Shown here: piece after piece, positions 33,463 to 43,016 of the stretch
How positions within the stretch are numbered: position 1 is the stretch's first letter
How the letters are laid out: every line of letters begins with the position of its first letter
Source: Nocardioides sp. zg-1228
GTDB taxonomy: Bacteria > Actinomycetota > Actinomycetes > Propionibacteriales > Nocardioidaceae
DNA length: 64,000 bases
NCBI RefSeq assembly: GCF_017086465.1
Contig: NZ_CP070961.1
Location: 1,302,001 to 1,366,000, forward strand
Reading direction: 5' to 3'
Made by a program: the position numbers and the translations under genes
The notes under the pieces: model-generated
The model's input: only the letters and a program-made list of their open reading frames with translations
What the model was told of the DNA's origin: nothing
The model's database searches: none

Positions 33463-33960
33463 TCAGCGCAGGGCCATCGACCCCGAGGTCGTGATGGGGA
33501 GGGGCAGGGCCCTGTGCTCGGCGATCCGGGCGTCGAGCTTGGCCGCGACGTCCTCGGGCCAGGGCGCGGTGCGCCGAGTCTCCAGGTCGATGTGCAGGAA
33601 GATCTCCTCCACGACGCACGCCACTCGCTGGTGGGTCTCGTCGAGCAGGTAGATCAGCACGTGTGCCGCCCGCTCGGAGCGTCCGAGCAGGATCACCCGC
33701 GCCGACATGGTGTCGCCGGTGCGCAGCTCGTGGAAGTAGGTGACGTGGTGCTCGGCGGTGAAGCAGGCGTGCCCGTCGGTGAGCGGCCACATCTGCGGGA
33801 TGCCCACCTCGACGAGCGACTCGTCGAGGCCCTCGCTGGCGATGCCGATGTAGTGCCGGACGTTGAGGTGGCCGTTGATGTCCTCGAAGGGCATCGGCAC
33901 GGGCTGCTCGACGTAGGCGGGGAGCTCGAGAAGCTGGTCGTAGGTCGGGTGCGTCGTCAC
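33463..33960 (-). CDS. Acyl-CoA thioester hydrolase, hot-dog fold
   Basis: The 165-residue 4HBT-like thioesterase shows EDINGHLNVRHYIGIASEGL, where Asn and His occupy the place of the catalytic motif, followed by the long central helix and EHHVTYFHELRTGDTMSARV. A single hot-dog domain fills the protein. GTG 33960 is the first codon; a TAGGCT box ends 7 nt upstream. It is divergent from argS with 93 bp between. The acyl-CoA substrate is unknown. A much longer open frame extends upstream on this strand but is antisense to argS-lysA and not real. Confidence 0.87.
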   Translation of the reverse strand: MTTHPTYDQLLELPAYVEQPVPMPFEDINGHLNVRHYIGIASEGLDESLVEVGIPQMWPLTDGHACFTAEHHVTYFHELRTGDTMSARVILLGRSERAAHVLIYLLDETHQRVACVVEEIFLHIDLETRRTAPWPEDVAAKLDARIAEHRALPLPITTSGSMALR

Positions 33961-33967
33961 GCCGGCA

Positions 33968-33973
33968 AGCCTA
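33968..33973 (-). promoter_or_regulatory. -10 box TAGGCT of the thioesterase gene (leaderless)
   Basis: TAGGCT on the minus strand ends 7 nt before the GTG at 33960. Confidence 0.5.
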
Positions 33974-34041
33974 GGGCAGCCCTGTGGACGGCCCACGGGC
34001 CAGGGCGTGAAACCCGATCGGCTCGCCGGAGGCGGCGCCGA

Positions 34042-34047
34042 TAGGCT
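34042..34047 (+). promoter_or_regulatory. -10 box TAGGCT of the argS operon (leaderless)
   Basis: TAGGCT ends 6 nt before the GTG at 34054 and should start the argS-lysA-hom-thrC-thrB message. Confidence 0.55.
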
Positions 34048-34053
34048 TGTCAG

Positions 34054-35709
34054 GTGAACCCCGATCAGCTCTCCTCGACCATCGTCGATGCGCTGGAGGC
34101 CCTCGTGGCCGACGGCGCGGTCACGCTGCCTGACGGCGTGCCGGCCCAGGTCACGGTGGAGCGACCCCGGCAGAAGGGGCACGGCGACTACGCCACCAAC
34201 GTCGCCCTCCAGCTGGCCAAGAAGGCGGGCACCAACCCCCGTGCCTTCGCCGACCTGGTGGCCGAGCGGCTCCGGGCGTCCGACGGCATCGCCGAGGTGG
34301 AGGTCGCCGGGCCGGGCTTCCTCAACATCACCGTCGAGGCCGGCGCGCAGGGCCAGGTGGCCGCCGACATCGTCGCGGCCGGGGCCGACTACGGCTCCTC
34401 CGACGCCTTCGCCGGCGAGAAGATCAACCTCGAGTTCGTCTCCGCCAACCCGACGGGGCCGCTGCACCTCGGTGGCGTGCGCTGGGCCGCGGTCGGCGAC
34501 GCGCTGGGCCGGATCTTCGCGAAGACCGGCGCCGACGTGACGCGGGAGTACTACTTCAACGACCACGGCGCGCAGATCGACCGCTTCAGCTCCTCGCTCC
34601 TGGCCAGCGCCAAGGGCGAGCCGCCCCCGGAGGACGGCTACGGCGGGCAGTACATCCACGACATCGCCGCCGCCGTCGTCGCCCAGCGCCCCGACGTCAC
34701 CGACCTCGACGACGCGCAGGCGCAGGAGGTCTTCCGCGAGGTCGGCGTCGAGATGATGTTCGAGGAGATCAAGAAGTCGCTGCACGACTTCGGCGTCGAC
34801 TTCGACGTCTACTTCCACGAGAAGTCGCTGCACGACTCCGGCGCGGTCGAGCGCGCGATCGAGCGGCTGACCGAGATGGGCAACACCTACGAGGCCGACG
34901 GCGCGCTGTGGCTGCGCACCGAGAAGTACGGCGACGACAAGGACCGGGTGATCATCCGGTCCAACGGCACCCCGGCCTACATCTCCGGCGACCTCGGCTA
35001 CTACCTCGACAAGCGCGAGCGTGGCTTCGACCGCTGCTTCATCATGCTCGGCGCCGACCACCACGGCTACGTCGGCCGGATGAACGCGATGTGCAGCGCG
35101 TTCGGCGACGAGCCGGGCAAGAACCTCGAGATCCTCATCGGGCAGATGGTCAACCTGCTCAAGGACGGCGAGCCGATGCGGATGTCCAAGCGCGCCGGCA
35201 CGGTCGTCACCATCGACGATCTCGTCGACGCGATCGGGGTCGACGCCAGCCGCTACGCCCTGGCGCGCTACCACAGCGACAGCCCCATCGACATCGACCT
35301 CGACATCTGGTCGCGCGCGACCAACGACAACCCGGTCTACACCGTGCAGTACGCCCACGCCCGGGTCTCGAGCCTGATGCGCAACGCCGCCGACCTCGGG
35401 GTCACGGCCGAGTCGCACCCCGAGCTGCTCACCCACGAGAAGGAGGGTGAGCTGCTGCGCGCGCTGGCGGAGTTCCCGCGCGTGGTCAAGGCGGCCGCCG
35501 AGCTGCGCGAGCCCCACCGCGTCGCGCGCTACCTCGAGGAGCTGGCCGGCACCTACCACCGCTTCTACGACAGCTGCCGGGTGCTCCCGCGCGGCGACGA
35601 GGAGGTCAGCGACCTGCACCGGGCGCGCCTGATGCTCGTCGACGCCACCCGGGTGGTGCTGGCCAACGGCCTCGACCTGCTCGGCGTCTCGGCTCCCGAG
35701 AGGATGTGA
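34054..35709 (+). CDS. argS: Arginyl-tRNA synthetase
   Basis: This class Ia enzyme charges tRNA-Arg. The 551-residue protein has the N-terminal additional domain ([20 protein letters not shown] near residue 33), the HIGH motif as [11 protein letters not shown] near residue 130, the KMSK equivalent [10 protein letters not shown] near residue 380, and an anticodon-binding helical domain ending in [24 protein letters not shown] sequence. It heads the lysine/threonine operon, 6 bp before lysA, as in Mycobacterium Rv1292-1296. A tRNA-Arg gene lies upstream on the other strand. Confidence 0.98.
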   Translation: MNPDQLSSTIVDALEALVADGAVTLPDGVPAQVTVERPRQKGHGDYATNVALQLAKKAGTNPRAFADLVAERLRASDGIAEVEVAGPGFLNITVEAGAQGQVAADIVAAGADYGSSDAFAGEKINLEFVSANPTGPLHLGGVRWAAVGDALGRIFAKTGADVTREYYFNDHGAQIDRFSSSLLASAKGEPPPEDGYGGQYIHDIAAAVVAQRPDVTDLDDAQAQEVFREVGVEMMFEEIKKSLHDFGVDFDVYFHEKSLHDSGAVERAIERLTEMGNTYEADGALWLRTEKYGDDKDRVIIRSNGTPAYISGDLGYYLDKRERGFDRCFIMLGADHHGYVGRMNAMCSAFGDEPGKNLEILIGQMVNLLKDGEPMRMSKRAGTVVTIDDLVDAIGVDASRYALARYHSDSPIDIDLDIWSRATNDNPVYTVQYAHARVSSLMRNAADLGVTAESHPELLTHEKEGELLRALAEFPRVVKAAAELREPHRVARYLEELAGTYHRFYDSCRVLPRGDEEVSDLHRARLMLVDATRVVLANGLDLLGVSAPERM

Positions 35710-35715
35710 GCGGGC

Positions 35716-37119
35716 GTGCCCACCGCGCACCCGTCCGGTTGGGCCCACGCTGACGGTGCGCTCCGCGGGCCCCAGTGGCTGCGCGAGCCGAGTGACCCTG
35801 ACGCCCTCGTGCCGCTGCTCTGGTCGCGCACCGCGGCCAAGGCCGACGGCGTCCTGAGCGTCGGGGGCGTGCCGCTGCCCGAGCTCGTCCGCGAGCACGG
35901 CTCCCCGGCCTACGTGCTCGACGAGGCCGACTTCCGCAGCCGCGCCGCTGCGTTCCGCGACGCGTTCTCCGGCTATGACGTCTACTACGCCGGCAAGGCC
36001 TTCCTCTGCACCACCGTCGCCGGGTGGCTCGCCGACGAGGGCCTCTCGCTCGACGTCTGCTCGGGTGGGGAGCTGGCCGTCGCCGAGCGGGCCGGCTTCC
36101 CGATGGAGCGGGTCGGCTTCCACGGCAACAACAAGACGCTGGGCGAGCTCGGGGTCGCCGTCGAGCTCGGTGTGGGCCGGATCATCGTCGACTCCTTCCA
36201 CGAGGTCGAGCGGCTCGCGTCCGTCACCGCGGAGCTCGGCCGCACGACGGGGGTCATGGTGCGGGTCACCGCGGGGGTGGAGGCCCACACCCACGAGTAC
36301 ATCGCCACCGCCCACGAGGACCAGAAGTTCGGCTTCTCGATCGCCAGCGGCGACGCCCTCGAGGCCGTACGACGCGTCCACGAGGCCCCGGGGCTGCGAC
36401 TGCTGGGGCTGCACTCCCACATCGGCAGCCAGATCTTCGACACGTCCGGCTTCGAGGTGGCGGCCCGCCGGGTGCTCGCGCTGCACGCCCGGATCGGCGC
36501 CGAGCTGGGCGTCGAGATGCCCGAGATGGACCTCGGCGGCGGCTTCGGCATCGCCTACACGACCCAGGACGACCCGTCCGACCCCGCGCGGCTGGCCGCC
36601 GAGATCACCGCGATCGTCGAGCACGAGTGCCGCGCGCACGGGGTGGCCGTCCCGCGCCTGTCGATCGAGCCCGGCCGGGCGATCGTGGGGCCGTCGATGT
36701 GCACCGTCTACGAGGTCGGCACGGTCAAGGAGGTCGCCCTCGACGGCGGCGCCCGGCGCACCTACGTCTCGGTCGACGGTGGGATGAGCGACAACATCCG
36801 CACCGCCCTCTACGACGCCGACTACTCCGCGACGCTCGCCTCCCGGGCCTCCGCGGCGCGGCCCGCGCTGTCGCGGGTCGTCGGCAAGCACTGCGAGGCC
36901 GGCGACATCGTCGTCAAGGACGAGTTCCTGCCCGCCGACGTGCGCCCCGGCGACCTCGTCGCGGTGCCCGGCACGGGCGCCTACTGCAGATCCATGGCGT
37001 CCAACTACAACCATGTGCTGCGTCCTCCGGTGATCGGAGTGCGGGACGGGAAGACTTTCACCGTGCTGCGACGAGAGACTGTGGCCGACCTGTTGGCGAC
37101 CGATGTGGGTGTTCTCTGA
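35716..37119 (+). CDS. lysA: Diaminopimelate decarboxylase
   Basis: This PLP enzyme makes L-lysine from meso-diaminopimelate. The 467-residue fold-type III barrel has the PLP Lys in VYYAGKAFLC near residue 93, GFHGNNKTLGEL near residue 132, LHSHIGSQIF near residue 234, the phosphate-binding GGGFGI near residue 274, and the active-site Cys region GKHCEAGDIV. A roughly 50-residue N-terminal lead precedes the barrel. GTG 35716 follows the argS stop by 6 bp; its TGA shares bases with the hom ATG. Confidence 0.98.
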   Translation: MPTAHPSGWAHADGALRGPQWLREPSDPDALVPLLWSRTAAKADGVLSVGGVPLPELVREHGSPAYVLDEADFRSRAAAFRDAFSGYDVYYAGKAFLCTTVAGWLADEGLSLDVCSGGELAVAERAGFPMERVGFHGNNKTLGELGVAVELGVGRIIVDSFHEVERLASVTAELGRTTGVMVRVTAGVEAHTHEYIATAHEDQKFGFSIASGDALEAVRRVHEAPGLRLLGLHSHIGSQIFDTSGFEVAARRVLALHARIGAELGVEMPEMDLGGGFGIAYTTQDDPSDPARLAAEITAIVEHECRAHGVAVPRLSIEPGRAIVGPSMCTVYEVGTVKEVALDGGARRTYVSVDGGMSDNIRTALYDADYSATLASRASAARPALSRVVGKHCEAGDIVVKDEFLPADVRPGDLVAVPGTGAYCRSMASNYNHVLRPPVIGVRDGKTFTVLRRETVADLLATDVGVL

Positions 37120-38435
37120 TGAGTGAGGGTGACAAGCGGCGGCTCGGCGTCGCGGTCCTGGGCTGCGGTGCGGTCGGGTCGCAGGTGGTGCGGCTGCTGG
37201 CCGAGCAGCACGACGACCTGGCCGCGCGCGTCGGCGCGCCGGTGGAGCTGGTGGGGGTGGCCGTACGACGCCTCGACGCGCCCCGCGAGGTCGACGTGCC
37301 CGAGGGACTGCTGACCACCGACGCCCACGGCCTGGTGGCGCGTGACGACGTCGACCTCGTCGTGGAGGTGATCGGGGGCATCGAGCCCGCCCGGTCGCTG
37401 ATCCTCGCCGCGCTCGACAACGGCGCCAGCGTGGTGACGGCCAACAAGGCCCTGCTCGCCGAGGACGGGCCGACACTGTTCGAGGCGGCCGCCGAGGCCG
37501 GGCGCGACCTCTACTACGAGGCGTCCGTGGCCGGCGCCATCCCGATCCTGCGGCCGCTGCGCGAGTCGCTCGCCGGCGACCGGGTGACCCGCGTGCTGGG
37601 CATCGTCAACGGCACGACCAACTTCATCCTCGACAAGATGGACACCTCCGGCGCGGGATTCTCCGAGGCGCTCGAGGAGGCCCAGGAGCTCGGCTACGCC
37701 GAGGCCGACCCGACCGCCGACGTGGAGGGCTTCGACGCCGCGGCCAAGGCCGCGATCCTGGCCAGCCTGGCGTTCCACTCGCGGGTGACGGCGGCCGACG
37801 TGCACCGCGAGGGCATCTCGGAGGTGACCGCGGCCGACGTCGCGAGCGCCCGCGACATGGGCGCGGTCGTCAAGCTGCTCGCGATCTGCGAGCTGCGACG
37901 GGGGCCCGACGGGCAGGAGCAGGTGGCCGCCCGCGTCCACCCGGCGATGATCCCGCGCTCCCACCCGCTGGCCAGCGTGCGCGAGGCGTTCAACGCGGTC
38001 TTCGTCGAGTCGGAGGCCGCGGGGCAGCTGATGTTCTACGGGCCGGGCGCCGGCGGCGCGCCGACCGCGAGCGCGGTGCTCGGCGACCTCGTCACGGTGG
38101 CCCGCAACAGGCTCGCCGAGACCCGCGGCGCGGGCGAGTCGGCCTACGCCGACCGGACCGTCCAGCCGATGGGGGAGACCCTCACGCGCTACCACGTGGC
38201 GATCGACGTCGACGACCGCGCCGGCGTGCTGGCCGCCGTGGCCAACGCGTTCGCCGACCACGACGTCTCGATCCAGACGGTGCGCCAGGAGGGCCGCGGC
38301 GCCGACGCGCAGCTCGTCGTCGTCTCGCACACCGCACCCGACGCCGCCCTCCGGGCGACCGTCGACCAGCTCCGCAGCATGGAGATCGTGCGCGAGGTCA
38401 CCTCGGTGATGCGCGTCGAGGGAGGAGACGAATGA
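37119..38435 (+). CDS. hom: Homoserine dehydrogenase
   Basis: The enzyme reduces aspartate semialdehyde to homoserine, the branch point to threonine and methionine. The 438-residue protein contains the Rossmann motif [15 protein letters not shown] near residue 9, [10 protein letters not shown] near residue 105, the catalytic block [11 protein letters not shown] near residue 163 with [16 protein letters not shown], and a C-terminal ACT domain (about 350-430, [17 protein letters not shown]) for threonine feedback. Translation is coupled to lysA (TGATG) and to thrC (ATGA). Confidence 0.98.
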   Translation: MSEGDKRRLGVAVLGCGAVGSQVVRLLAEQHDDLAARVGAPVELVGVAVRRLDAPREVDVPEGLLTTDAHGLVARDDVDLVVEVIGGIEPARSLILAALDNGASVVTANKALLAEDGPTLFEAAAEAGRDLYYEASVAGAIPILRPLRESLAGDRVTRVLGIVNGTTNFILDKMDTSGAGFSEALEEAQELGYAEADPTADVEGFDAAAKAAILASLAFHSRVTAADVHREGISEVTAADVASARDMGAVVKLLAICELRRGPDGQEQVAARVHPAMIPRSHPLASVREAFNAVFVESEAAGQLMFYGPGAGGAPTASAVLGDLVTVARNRLAETRGAGESAYADRTVQPMGETLTRYHVAIDVDDRAGVLAAVANAFADHDVSIQTVRQEGRGADAQLVVVSHTAPDAALRATVDQLRSMEIVREVTSVMRVEGGDE

Positions 38436-39517
38436 GCACGCAGGCGAGCACGACCACCCACCAGTGGCGCGGGGTGATCGAGGAGTACCGCGACCTGCTC
38501 GACCTTCCCCAGGACATGCCTGCGGTGACCCTCCGCGAGGGCGGCACGCCGCTGGTGCACTCCGAGTGGCTCTCGGGGCTGACCGGTGGCCAGGTGTGGC
38601 TCAAGGTGGAGGGCGACAACCCGACCGGCTCCTTCAAGGACCGGGGGATGACCGCCGCGATCTCCCACGCCCGCCACCTCGGGGCCGAGGCGGTCGTGTG
38701 CGCCTCGACGGGCAACACCTCGGCGTCGATGGCCGCCTACGCAGCCAAGGCGGGCCTCAAGCCGCTGGTGCTGATCCCCGAGGGCAAGATCGCGGCCGGC
38801 AAGCTGGCCCAGGCGGTCGTGCACGGCGCGCAGGTGATCATGGTGCGGGGCAACTTCGACGACTGCCTGGCGATGGCGATCGGGCTGTCGAAGGGCTACG
38901 CCGTCGAGCTGGTCAACTCCGTCAACCCGGTGCGCCTGCAGGGGCAGAAGACCGCGTCGTTCGAGATCGTCGACTTCCTCGGCGACGCCCCCGACCTGCA
39001 CCTGCTGCCGGTCGGCAACGCCGGCAACATCTCCGCCTACTGGCTGGGCTACCAGCAGTACGCCGAGCTCGGCCGCGCGACCCGGAGGCCCCGGATGCTC
39101 GGCTTCCAGGCCGAGGGCGCCGCCCCGCTGGTGACCGGCGAGCCGTTCCCCGACCCCGAGACCAGGGCGACCGCGATCCGCGTCGGCAACCCCGCCTCGT
39201 GGCACCTCGCCGAGCAGGCGGCCAAGGAGTCCGAGGGCGGCTTCGCCGCGCTCTCGGACGCCCAGATCCTCGCCGCGCAGCTCGAGCTGGCCCGCAACGA
39301 CGGCGTCTTCGTCGAGCCCGCCTCGGCGGCGGGCGTCGCCGGGCTGCTCGCAGCGCTGGAGTCCGGCCAGGTGTTCACCGGCGCCACCGTGGCGATCACG
39401 GTCACCGGGCACGGCCTCAAGGACACCGCGACCGCGTTGGAGTCCTGCGGCGACATCGTCGACACGGTGATCGACGCCGACGTGGACGCCGCCGCCGCAG
39501 CCGCCGGCCTGGCCTGA
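38432..39517 (+). CDS. thrC: Threonine synthase
   Basis: This PLP enzyme converts O-phosphohomoserine to threonine. The 361-residue protein of the short class has the PLP Lys in [12 protein letters not shown] near residue 69, the substrate loop [15 protein letters not shown] near residue 93, and the phosphate cup [17 protein letters not shown] near residue 193. No N-terminal extension is present. ATG overlaps the hom stop, and its own TGA overlaps the thrB ATG. Confidence 0.98.
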   Translation: MSTQASTTTHQWRGVIEEYRDLLDLPQDMPAVTLREGGTPLVHSEWLSGLTGGQVWLKVEGDNPTGSFKDRGMTAAISHARHLGAEAVVCASTGNTSASMAAYAAKAGLKPLVLIPEGKIAAGKLAQAVVHGAQVIMVRGNFDDCLAMAIGLSKGYAVELVNSVNPVRLQGQKTASFEIVDFLGDAPDLHLLPVGNAGNISAYWLGYQQYAELGRATRRPRMLGFQAEGAAPLVTGEPFPDPETRATAIRVGNPASWHLAEQAAKESEGGFAALSDAQILAAQLELARNDGVFVEPASAAGVAGLLAALESGQVFTGATVAITVTGHGLKDTATALESCGDIVDTVIDADVDAAAAAAGLA

Positions 39518-40416
39518 TGGGACGGTTCGTCGACGGTCCCGTGCGGGTCTCGGTCCCGGCGACGTCGGCCAACCTGGGCCCCGGCTTCGACTCCCTCGGC
39601 CTGGCGCTGTCGCTGCGCGACGAGCTCGAGGCCGAGGTGCTGCCCGAAGGCCTGGTCGTCGAGGTCGACGGGGCCGGTGCCGACGGGGTGCCGCGCGACG
39701 AGTCGCACCTGGTGGTCCGCTCCATGCGGGCGGCGTTCGAGCTGATGGGCCAGCAGCCGCCCGGCCTGCGGCTGTCGTGTCACAACGTCGTCCCGCACGC
39801 CCGCGGCCTGGGCTCCTCCTCGGCGGCGATCGTCGCCGGCGTCGTGCTCGCGCGCGCGCTCGTGCCGGGCGGGCAGCTGCTGGCCTCCGACGACGCGCTC
39901 TTCGACCTCGCCGCCGACCTCGAGGGCCACCCCGACAACGTCGCGCCCGCGTTCTACGGCGGCTTCGTCGTCTCGGGGCGCGAGGACGGGCACTGGTACG
40001 CCGTGCGGGTGGGCGTCGACCCGCGGGTCACCGCGGTCGTCTTCGTCCCGCCCACCGGGGTCGAGACGTCGGTCGCCCGCGGGCTGCTGCCCGCGACGGT
40101 GCCCCACGCGGACGCCGCCGCCAACGCCGGTCGGGCCGCGCTGCTCGTGGCCGCCCTGGCCGGGCAGCCCGAGCACCTGCTCGCCGCGACCCGCGACTGG
40201 CTGCACCAGGACCAGCGCGAGCCGGCGATGCCCGACACGCTGGCGCTGGTGCGCCGCCTGCGCGCCGCCGGCGTGCCGGCCGTGGTGTCGGGAGCGGGGC
40301 CGACGGTGCTGGCCTTCGGCACCGCCGACTCCTCGGCGCTCACCGCCGCCTGCCCGGACGGCTGGGCCTGCCACGCCCTGTCGATCGAGCCCCACGGCGC
40401 GCTCCTGCTAACCTGA
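39517..40416 (+). CDS. thrB: Homoserine kinase
   Basis: This GHMP-family kinase phosphorylates homoserine and supplies ThrC. The 299-residue protein has motif 1 SVPATSANLGPGFDSLGLAL near residue 12, the ATP loop PHARGLGSSSAAIVAG near residue 90, and motif 3 AVVSGAGPTVLAF near residue 255. It ends the amino-acid operon; a 133-bp leader separates it from rho. Confidence 0.98.
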   Translation: MGRFVDGPVRVSVPATSANLGPGFDSLGLALSLRDELEAEVLPEGLVVEVDGAGADGVPRDESHLVVRSMRAAFELMGQQPPGLRLSCHNVVPHARGLGSSSAAIVAGVVLARALVPGGQLLASDDALFDLAADLEGHPDNVAPAFYGGFVVSGREDGHWYAVRVGVDPRVTAVVFVPPTGVETSVARGLLPATVPHADAAANAGRAALLVAALAGQPEHLLAATRDWLHQDQREPAMPDTLALVRRLRAAGVPAVVSGAGPTVLAFGTADSSALTAACPDGWACHALSIEPHGALLLT

Positions 40417-40515
40417 CCGCGCGCCGCTCGGCGTACCTGCTCGTCCCGGATCCCGTGCCTCCTCGGGGTCCGCGTGGACGGGCGCCCACCATCCGCCTCG
40501 CGCACCGCCTTCGCG

Positions 40516-40531
40516 GCGTCGCGGGCGACGC
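40516..40531 (+). promoter_or_regulatory. Hairpin in the rho leader, just before the ribosome-binding site
   Basis: GCGTCGC-GG-GCGACGC is a perfect 7-bp inverted repeat ending 18 bp before the GTG. It could influence rho translation or transcript stability. This is inference from position only. Confidence 0.35.
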
Positions 40532-40549
40532 AACGTGCGAAGGATCCAC

Positions 40550-42523
40550 GTGACCGAGACCCCCGCCACCCCTGCGGAGAACGCCGCCCCCGAGACGGCC
40601 GGCACCACCGGGGCGGCCAAGCCCGCCAAGCGATCGGGCGGCCTCAGCTCGATGCTGCTCGCCGACCTCAAGTCGATGGCCGCCGGCCTCGGCATCCCCG
40701 GCGCCGGTGCGATGAAGAAGGCCCAGCTCGTGGAGGCCATCCGGACCCACCAGTCGGGAGGCGCGCCCGCCGAGAGGACCCGCACCGAGACCCGGCCCGA
40801 GCGGGATGGCGCCGAGCAGGCACCGCAGGCGCAGTCGCGTCCCGAGGCGCGCACGGTCGAGACCGCCGGCGGCGAGGAGTCGGCCGCCCCGACGGCCGTG
40901 CAGACGACCGTGCGCACCCGCACCCGCAAGCAGCGCCAGGCCGAGCAGCAGGCCGACCGTCAGCAGTCCGAGCAGGCACCGGAGCAGCCGGGCCGGTCGT
41001 CCGAGCAGTCGTCCGAGCAGTCGTCCGAGCAGGGGGCCGACCAGGCGTCCGAGCAGGGGTCCGAGCAGGGGTCCGAGCAGCGCGCGGGCGCCCGGCAGGG
41101 CAAGCAGCAGGACCAGAAGCAGGACCAGAAGCAGGGCAAGCAGAAGCAGCAGCAGGGCCAGCAGGGCCAGCAGGGCCAGGGCAAGCACAAGCAGCAGGAC
41201 CAGCAGGGCCAGGGCAAGCAGGACCGCCAGGACCGCCAGGACCGGCAGGACCGGCAGGACCGGCAGGACCGGCAGGACCGGCAGGACCGGCAGGACCGGC
41301 AGGACCGCCAGGACCAGCAGGACCAGGGCCAGCACCCCGACGACGACGACGACGGCGAGGGCGGCAGCCGGCGCAACCGGCGTCGTCGCGGGCGTGACCG
41401 GACGGTCGCGCGCCAGGGCAGCCGCAACGAGCCCGACACCACGATCCTCGAGGACGACGTGCTCGTGCCGGCCGCGGGCATCCTCGACGTCCTCGACAAC
41501 TGTGCGTTCGTGCGCACCTCGGGCTACCTCCCCGGACCCGAGGACGTCTACCTGTCGCTGTCGATGGTGCGGAAGTACCACCTGCGCCGTGGTGACGCCG
41601 TCGTGGGCCAGGTGCGCCAGCCCCGCGAGGGAGAGCGCCGCGAGAAGTTCAACCCGATGGTCCGCATCGACAGCGTCAACGGCACCGAGGCCGACGGCGC
41701 CAAGGAGCGGCCGCAGTTCTCCGACGCGGTGCCGGTGCACCCCCACCAGCGGCTGCGCCTGGCCACGGCCGACGACAACCTCACCGGCAAGGTCATCGAC
41801 ATCGCCGCGCCGGTGGGCAAGGGCCAGCGCGGGCTGATCCTGACCCCGCCCCGCACGGGCGCCACGTCGCTGCTGCAGTCGATCGCGCAGTCGGTGACGA
41901 CCAACAACCCCGAGTGCCACGTGATGGTGGTGCTGGTCGACGCGCGGCCCGAGGAGGTCACCGACTTCCAGCGCGCGGTCAAGGGCGAGGTCGTGGCGTC
42001 GACGTTCGACCGGCAGCCCGCCGACCACACCCTGGTGGCCGAGCTGGCGATCGAGCGGGCCAAGCGACTCGTCGAGCTCGGCCACGACGTGGTCGTGCTG
42101 CTCGACTCGCTGACCCGCCTCGGCCGCGCCTACAACCTGGCCGCCCCCGCCAACGGCCGGGTGCTGGCCGGCATCGTGGACGCGTCCGCCGTGCACCCCA
42201 CCAAGGAGTTCTTCGGCGCCGCCCGCACGATCGAGGACGCCGGCTCCCTGACCGTCCTCGCGACGGTGGCGGTGGGCACCGGGTCGGCGACCGACGAGTT
42301 CTTCCTCGAGGAGATCGCCGGCACCGAGAACTGGGAGCTCGCGCTCAGCGCCGAGCGGGCCGCCAAGGGCATCGTCCCCGCCGTCGACGTGACCGCCTCG
42401 GGCACGCGACACGAGGAGCGGCTGCTCGCCCCGGCCGAGGGCGCGGTGGTCGGCGACATCCGCAAGAAGCTGGCCGCGGCCGACTCGCAGCAGGCCGTGG
42501 CCAAGGTCGTCAGCGGCCGCTGA
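40550..42523 (+). CDS. rho: Rho transcription termination factor homologue with degenerate ATPase site
   Basis: It lies at the conserved rho locus between thrB and rpmE. The 657-residue protein has a Rho N-terminal helical domain (about 30-70, [17 protein letters not shown]), a roughly 210-residue Gln/Asp/Arg/Ser-rich low-complexity insert with ten QDR units, the cold-shock RNA-binding domain (about 303-380, [18 protein letters not shown]) and the RecA-like core. The core is altered: P-loop PPRTGAT replaces PPKAGKT (Ala438 for the Lys), LVDARPEEV replaces LVDERPEEV (Ala465 for the catalytic Glu), and [12 protein letters not shown] replaces [21 protein letters not shown] and SGTR remain. It ends about 30 residues early. 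Comparison sequences are recalled, not aligned. GTG 40550 follows GAAGGA. Confidence 0.93.
   Translation: MTETPATPAENAAPETAGTTGAAKPAKRSGGLSSMLLADLKSMAAGLGIPGAGAMKKAQLVEAIRTHQSGGAPAERTRTETRPERDGAEQAPQAQSRPEARTVETAGGEESAAPTAVQTTVRTRTRKQRQAEQQADRQQSEQAPEQPGRSSEQSSEQSSEQGADQASEQGSEQGSEQRAGARQGKQQDQKQDQKQGKQKQQQGQQGQQGQGKHKQQDQQGQGKQDRQDRQDRQDRQDRQDRQDRQDRQDRQDRQDQQDQGQHPDDDDDGEGGSRRNRRRRGRDRTVARQGSRNEPDTTILEDDVLVPAAGILDVLDNCAFVRTSGYLPGPEDVYLSLSMVRKYHLRRGDAVVGQVRQPREGERREKFNPMVRIDSVNGTEADGAKERPQFSDAVPVHPHQRLRLATADDNLTGKVIDIAAPVGKGQRGLILTPPRTGATSLLQSIAQSVTTNNPECHVMVVLVDARPEEVTDFQRAVKGEVVASTFDRQPADHTLVAELAIERAKRLVELGHDVVVLLDSLTRLGRAYNLAAPANGRVLAGIVDASAVHPTKEFFGAARTIEDAGSLTVLATVAVGTGSATDEFFLEEIAGTENWELALSAERAAKGIVPAVDVTASGTRHEERLLAPAEGAVVGDIRKKLAAADSQQAVAKVVSGR
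41219..41308 (+). repeat. Ten in-frame 9-bp repeats in rho encoding Gln-Asp-Arg
   Basis: Units CAGGACCGC or CAGGACCGG start every 9 bases from 41219 to 41300; the middle seven (41237-41299) are identical. They encode (QDR)10, followed by two QDQ variants. Slippage between strains is expected. Confidence 0.95.
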
Positions 42524-42551
42524 CGATCGCAGGCGGCGCCGGCCCCGGGCC

Positions 42552-42578
42552 GGGAATCTCGGGATTGGCGCTGTTGTT
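42552..42578 (+). promoter_or_regulatory. SigR-type promoter GGGAAT-N18-GTT upstream of rpmE
   Basis: GGGAAT (42552-42557) and GTT (42576-42578) have an 18-base spacer, the same pattern as the sigR promoter in this window. The rpmE gene is a known SigR target in Streptomyces coelicolor, which supports the call. Confidence 0.78.
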
Positions 42579-42666
42579 CAGACCGGTGGCACACTTGTGC
42601 GCCGGTTCCGGTTCACGTCAGTACGCGATCCACGCGGGCGACCCGGAACACTTCGAGAGGACACCC

Positions 42667-42891
42667 ATGAAGAAGGACACCCACCCCGAGTACGTCGAGA
42701 CCCAGGTGACCTGCACCTGCGGCGCGTCGTTCACGACCCGCAGCACCGCGACCTCCGGCTCCATCCACGCCGACGTCTGCTCGCAGTGCCACCCGTTCTA
42801 CACCGGCAAGCAGAAGATCCTCGACACCGGCGGCCGCGTCGCCCGCTTCGAGGCCCGCTACGCCAAGAAGGCCCCGGCCGAGAAGAAGTAG
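42667..42891 (+). CDS. rpmE: 50S ribosomal protein bL31, zinc-binding form
   Basis: The 74-residue ribosomal protein sits at the large-subunit central protuberance. It is the C+ type: Cys16 and Cys18 in VTCTCGAS and the pair in [13 protein letters not shown] form the zinc site, which makes it a zinc reserve and oxidation-sensitive. A GAGAGGACACCC ribosome-binding site precedes ATG 42667. A SigR-type promoter lies about 90 bp upstream, so it should be raised in thiol stress. A 17-bp hairpin follows. Confidence 0.98.
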   Translation: MKKDTHPEYVETQVTCTCGASFTTRSTATSGSIHADVCSQCHPFYTGKQKILDTGGRVARFEARYAKKAPAEKK

Positions 42892-42900
42892 CCCACGTCA

Positions 42901-42937
42901 GGCGCCGGTCGCCCGCTTCGAGCGGGTGGCCGGCGCC
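42901..42937 (+). terminator. Strong hairpin after rpmE
   Basis: Left arm 42901-42917 and right arm 42921-42937 give a 17-bp stem (two G-T pairs) with a TCG loop, 10 bp past the rpmE stop and before prfA. No long T tract follows. Confidence 0.7.
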
Positions 42938-43016
42938 TTGCCGTCTGCCGTCTCGCACCCCGGCCAGACCAGCCACACCGTCCCCGCCACGCGTCCGACC
43001 CCGAGGAGCCCACCCG

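Noticed and set aside
33463..37476. Very long minus-strand open frame of over 1300 codons
   Set aside because: It is antisense to argS, lysA and part of hom, which carry all expected motifs on the plus strand. Only the last 166 codons (33463-33960) are a real gene, the thioesterase. Long shadow frames are normal at this GC content.
41219..41308. QDR array as a CRISPR or intergenic satellite
   Set aside because: The units are 9 bp, in frame and inside the rho coding sequence.
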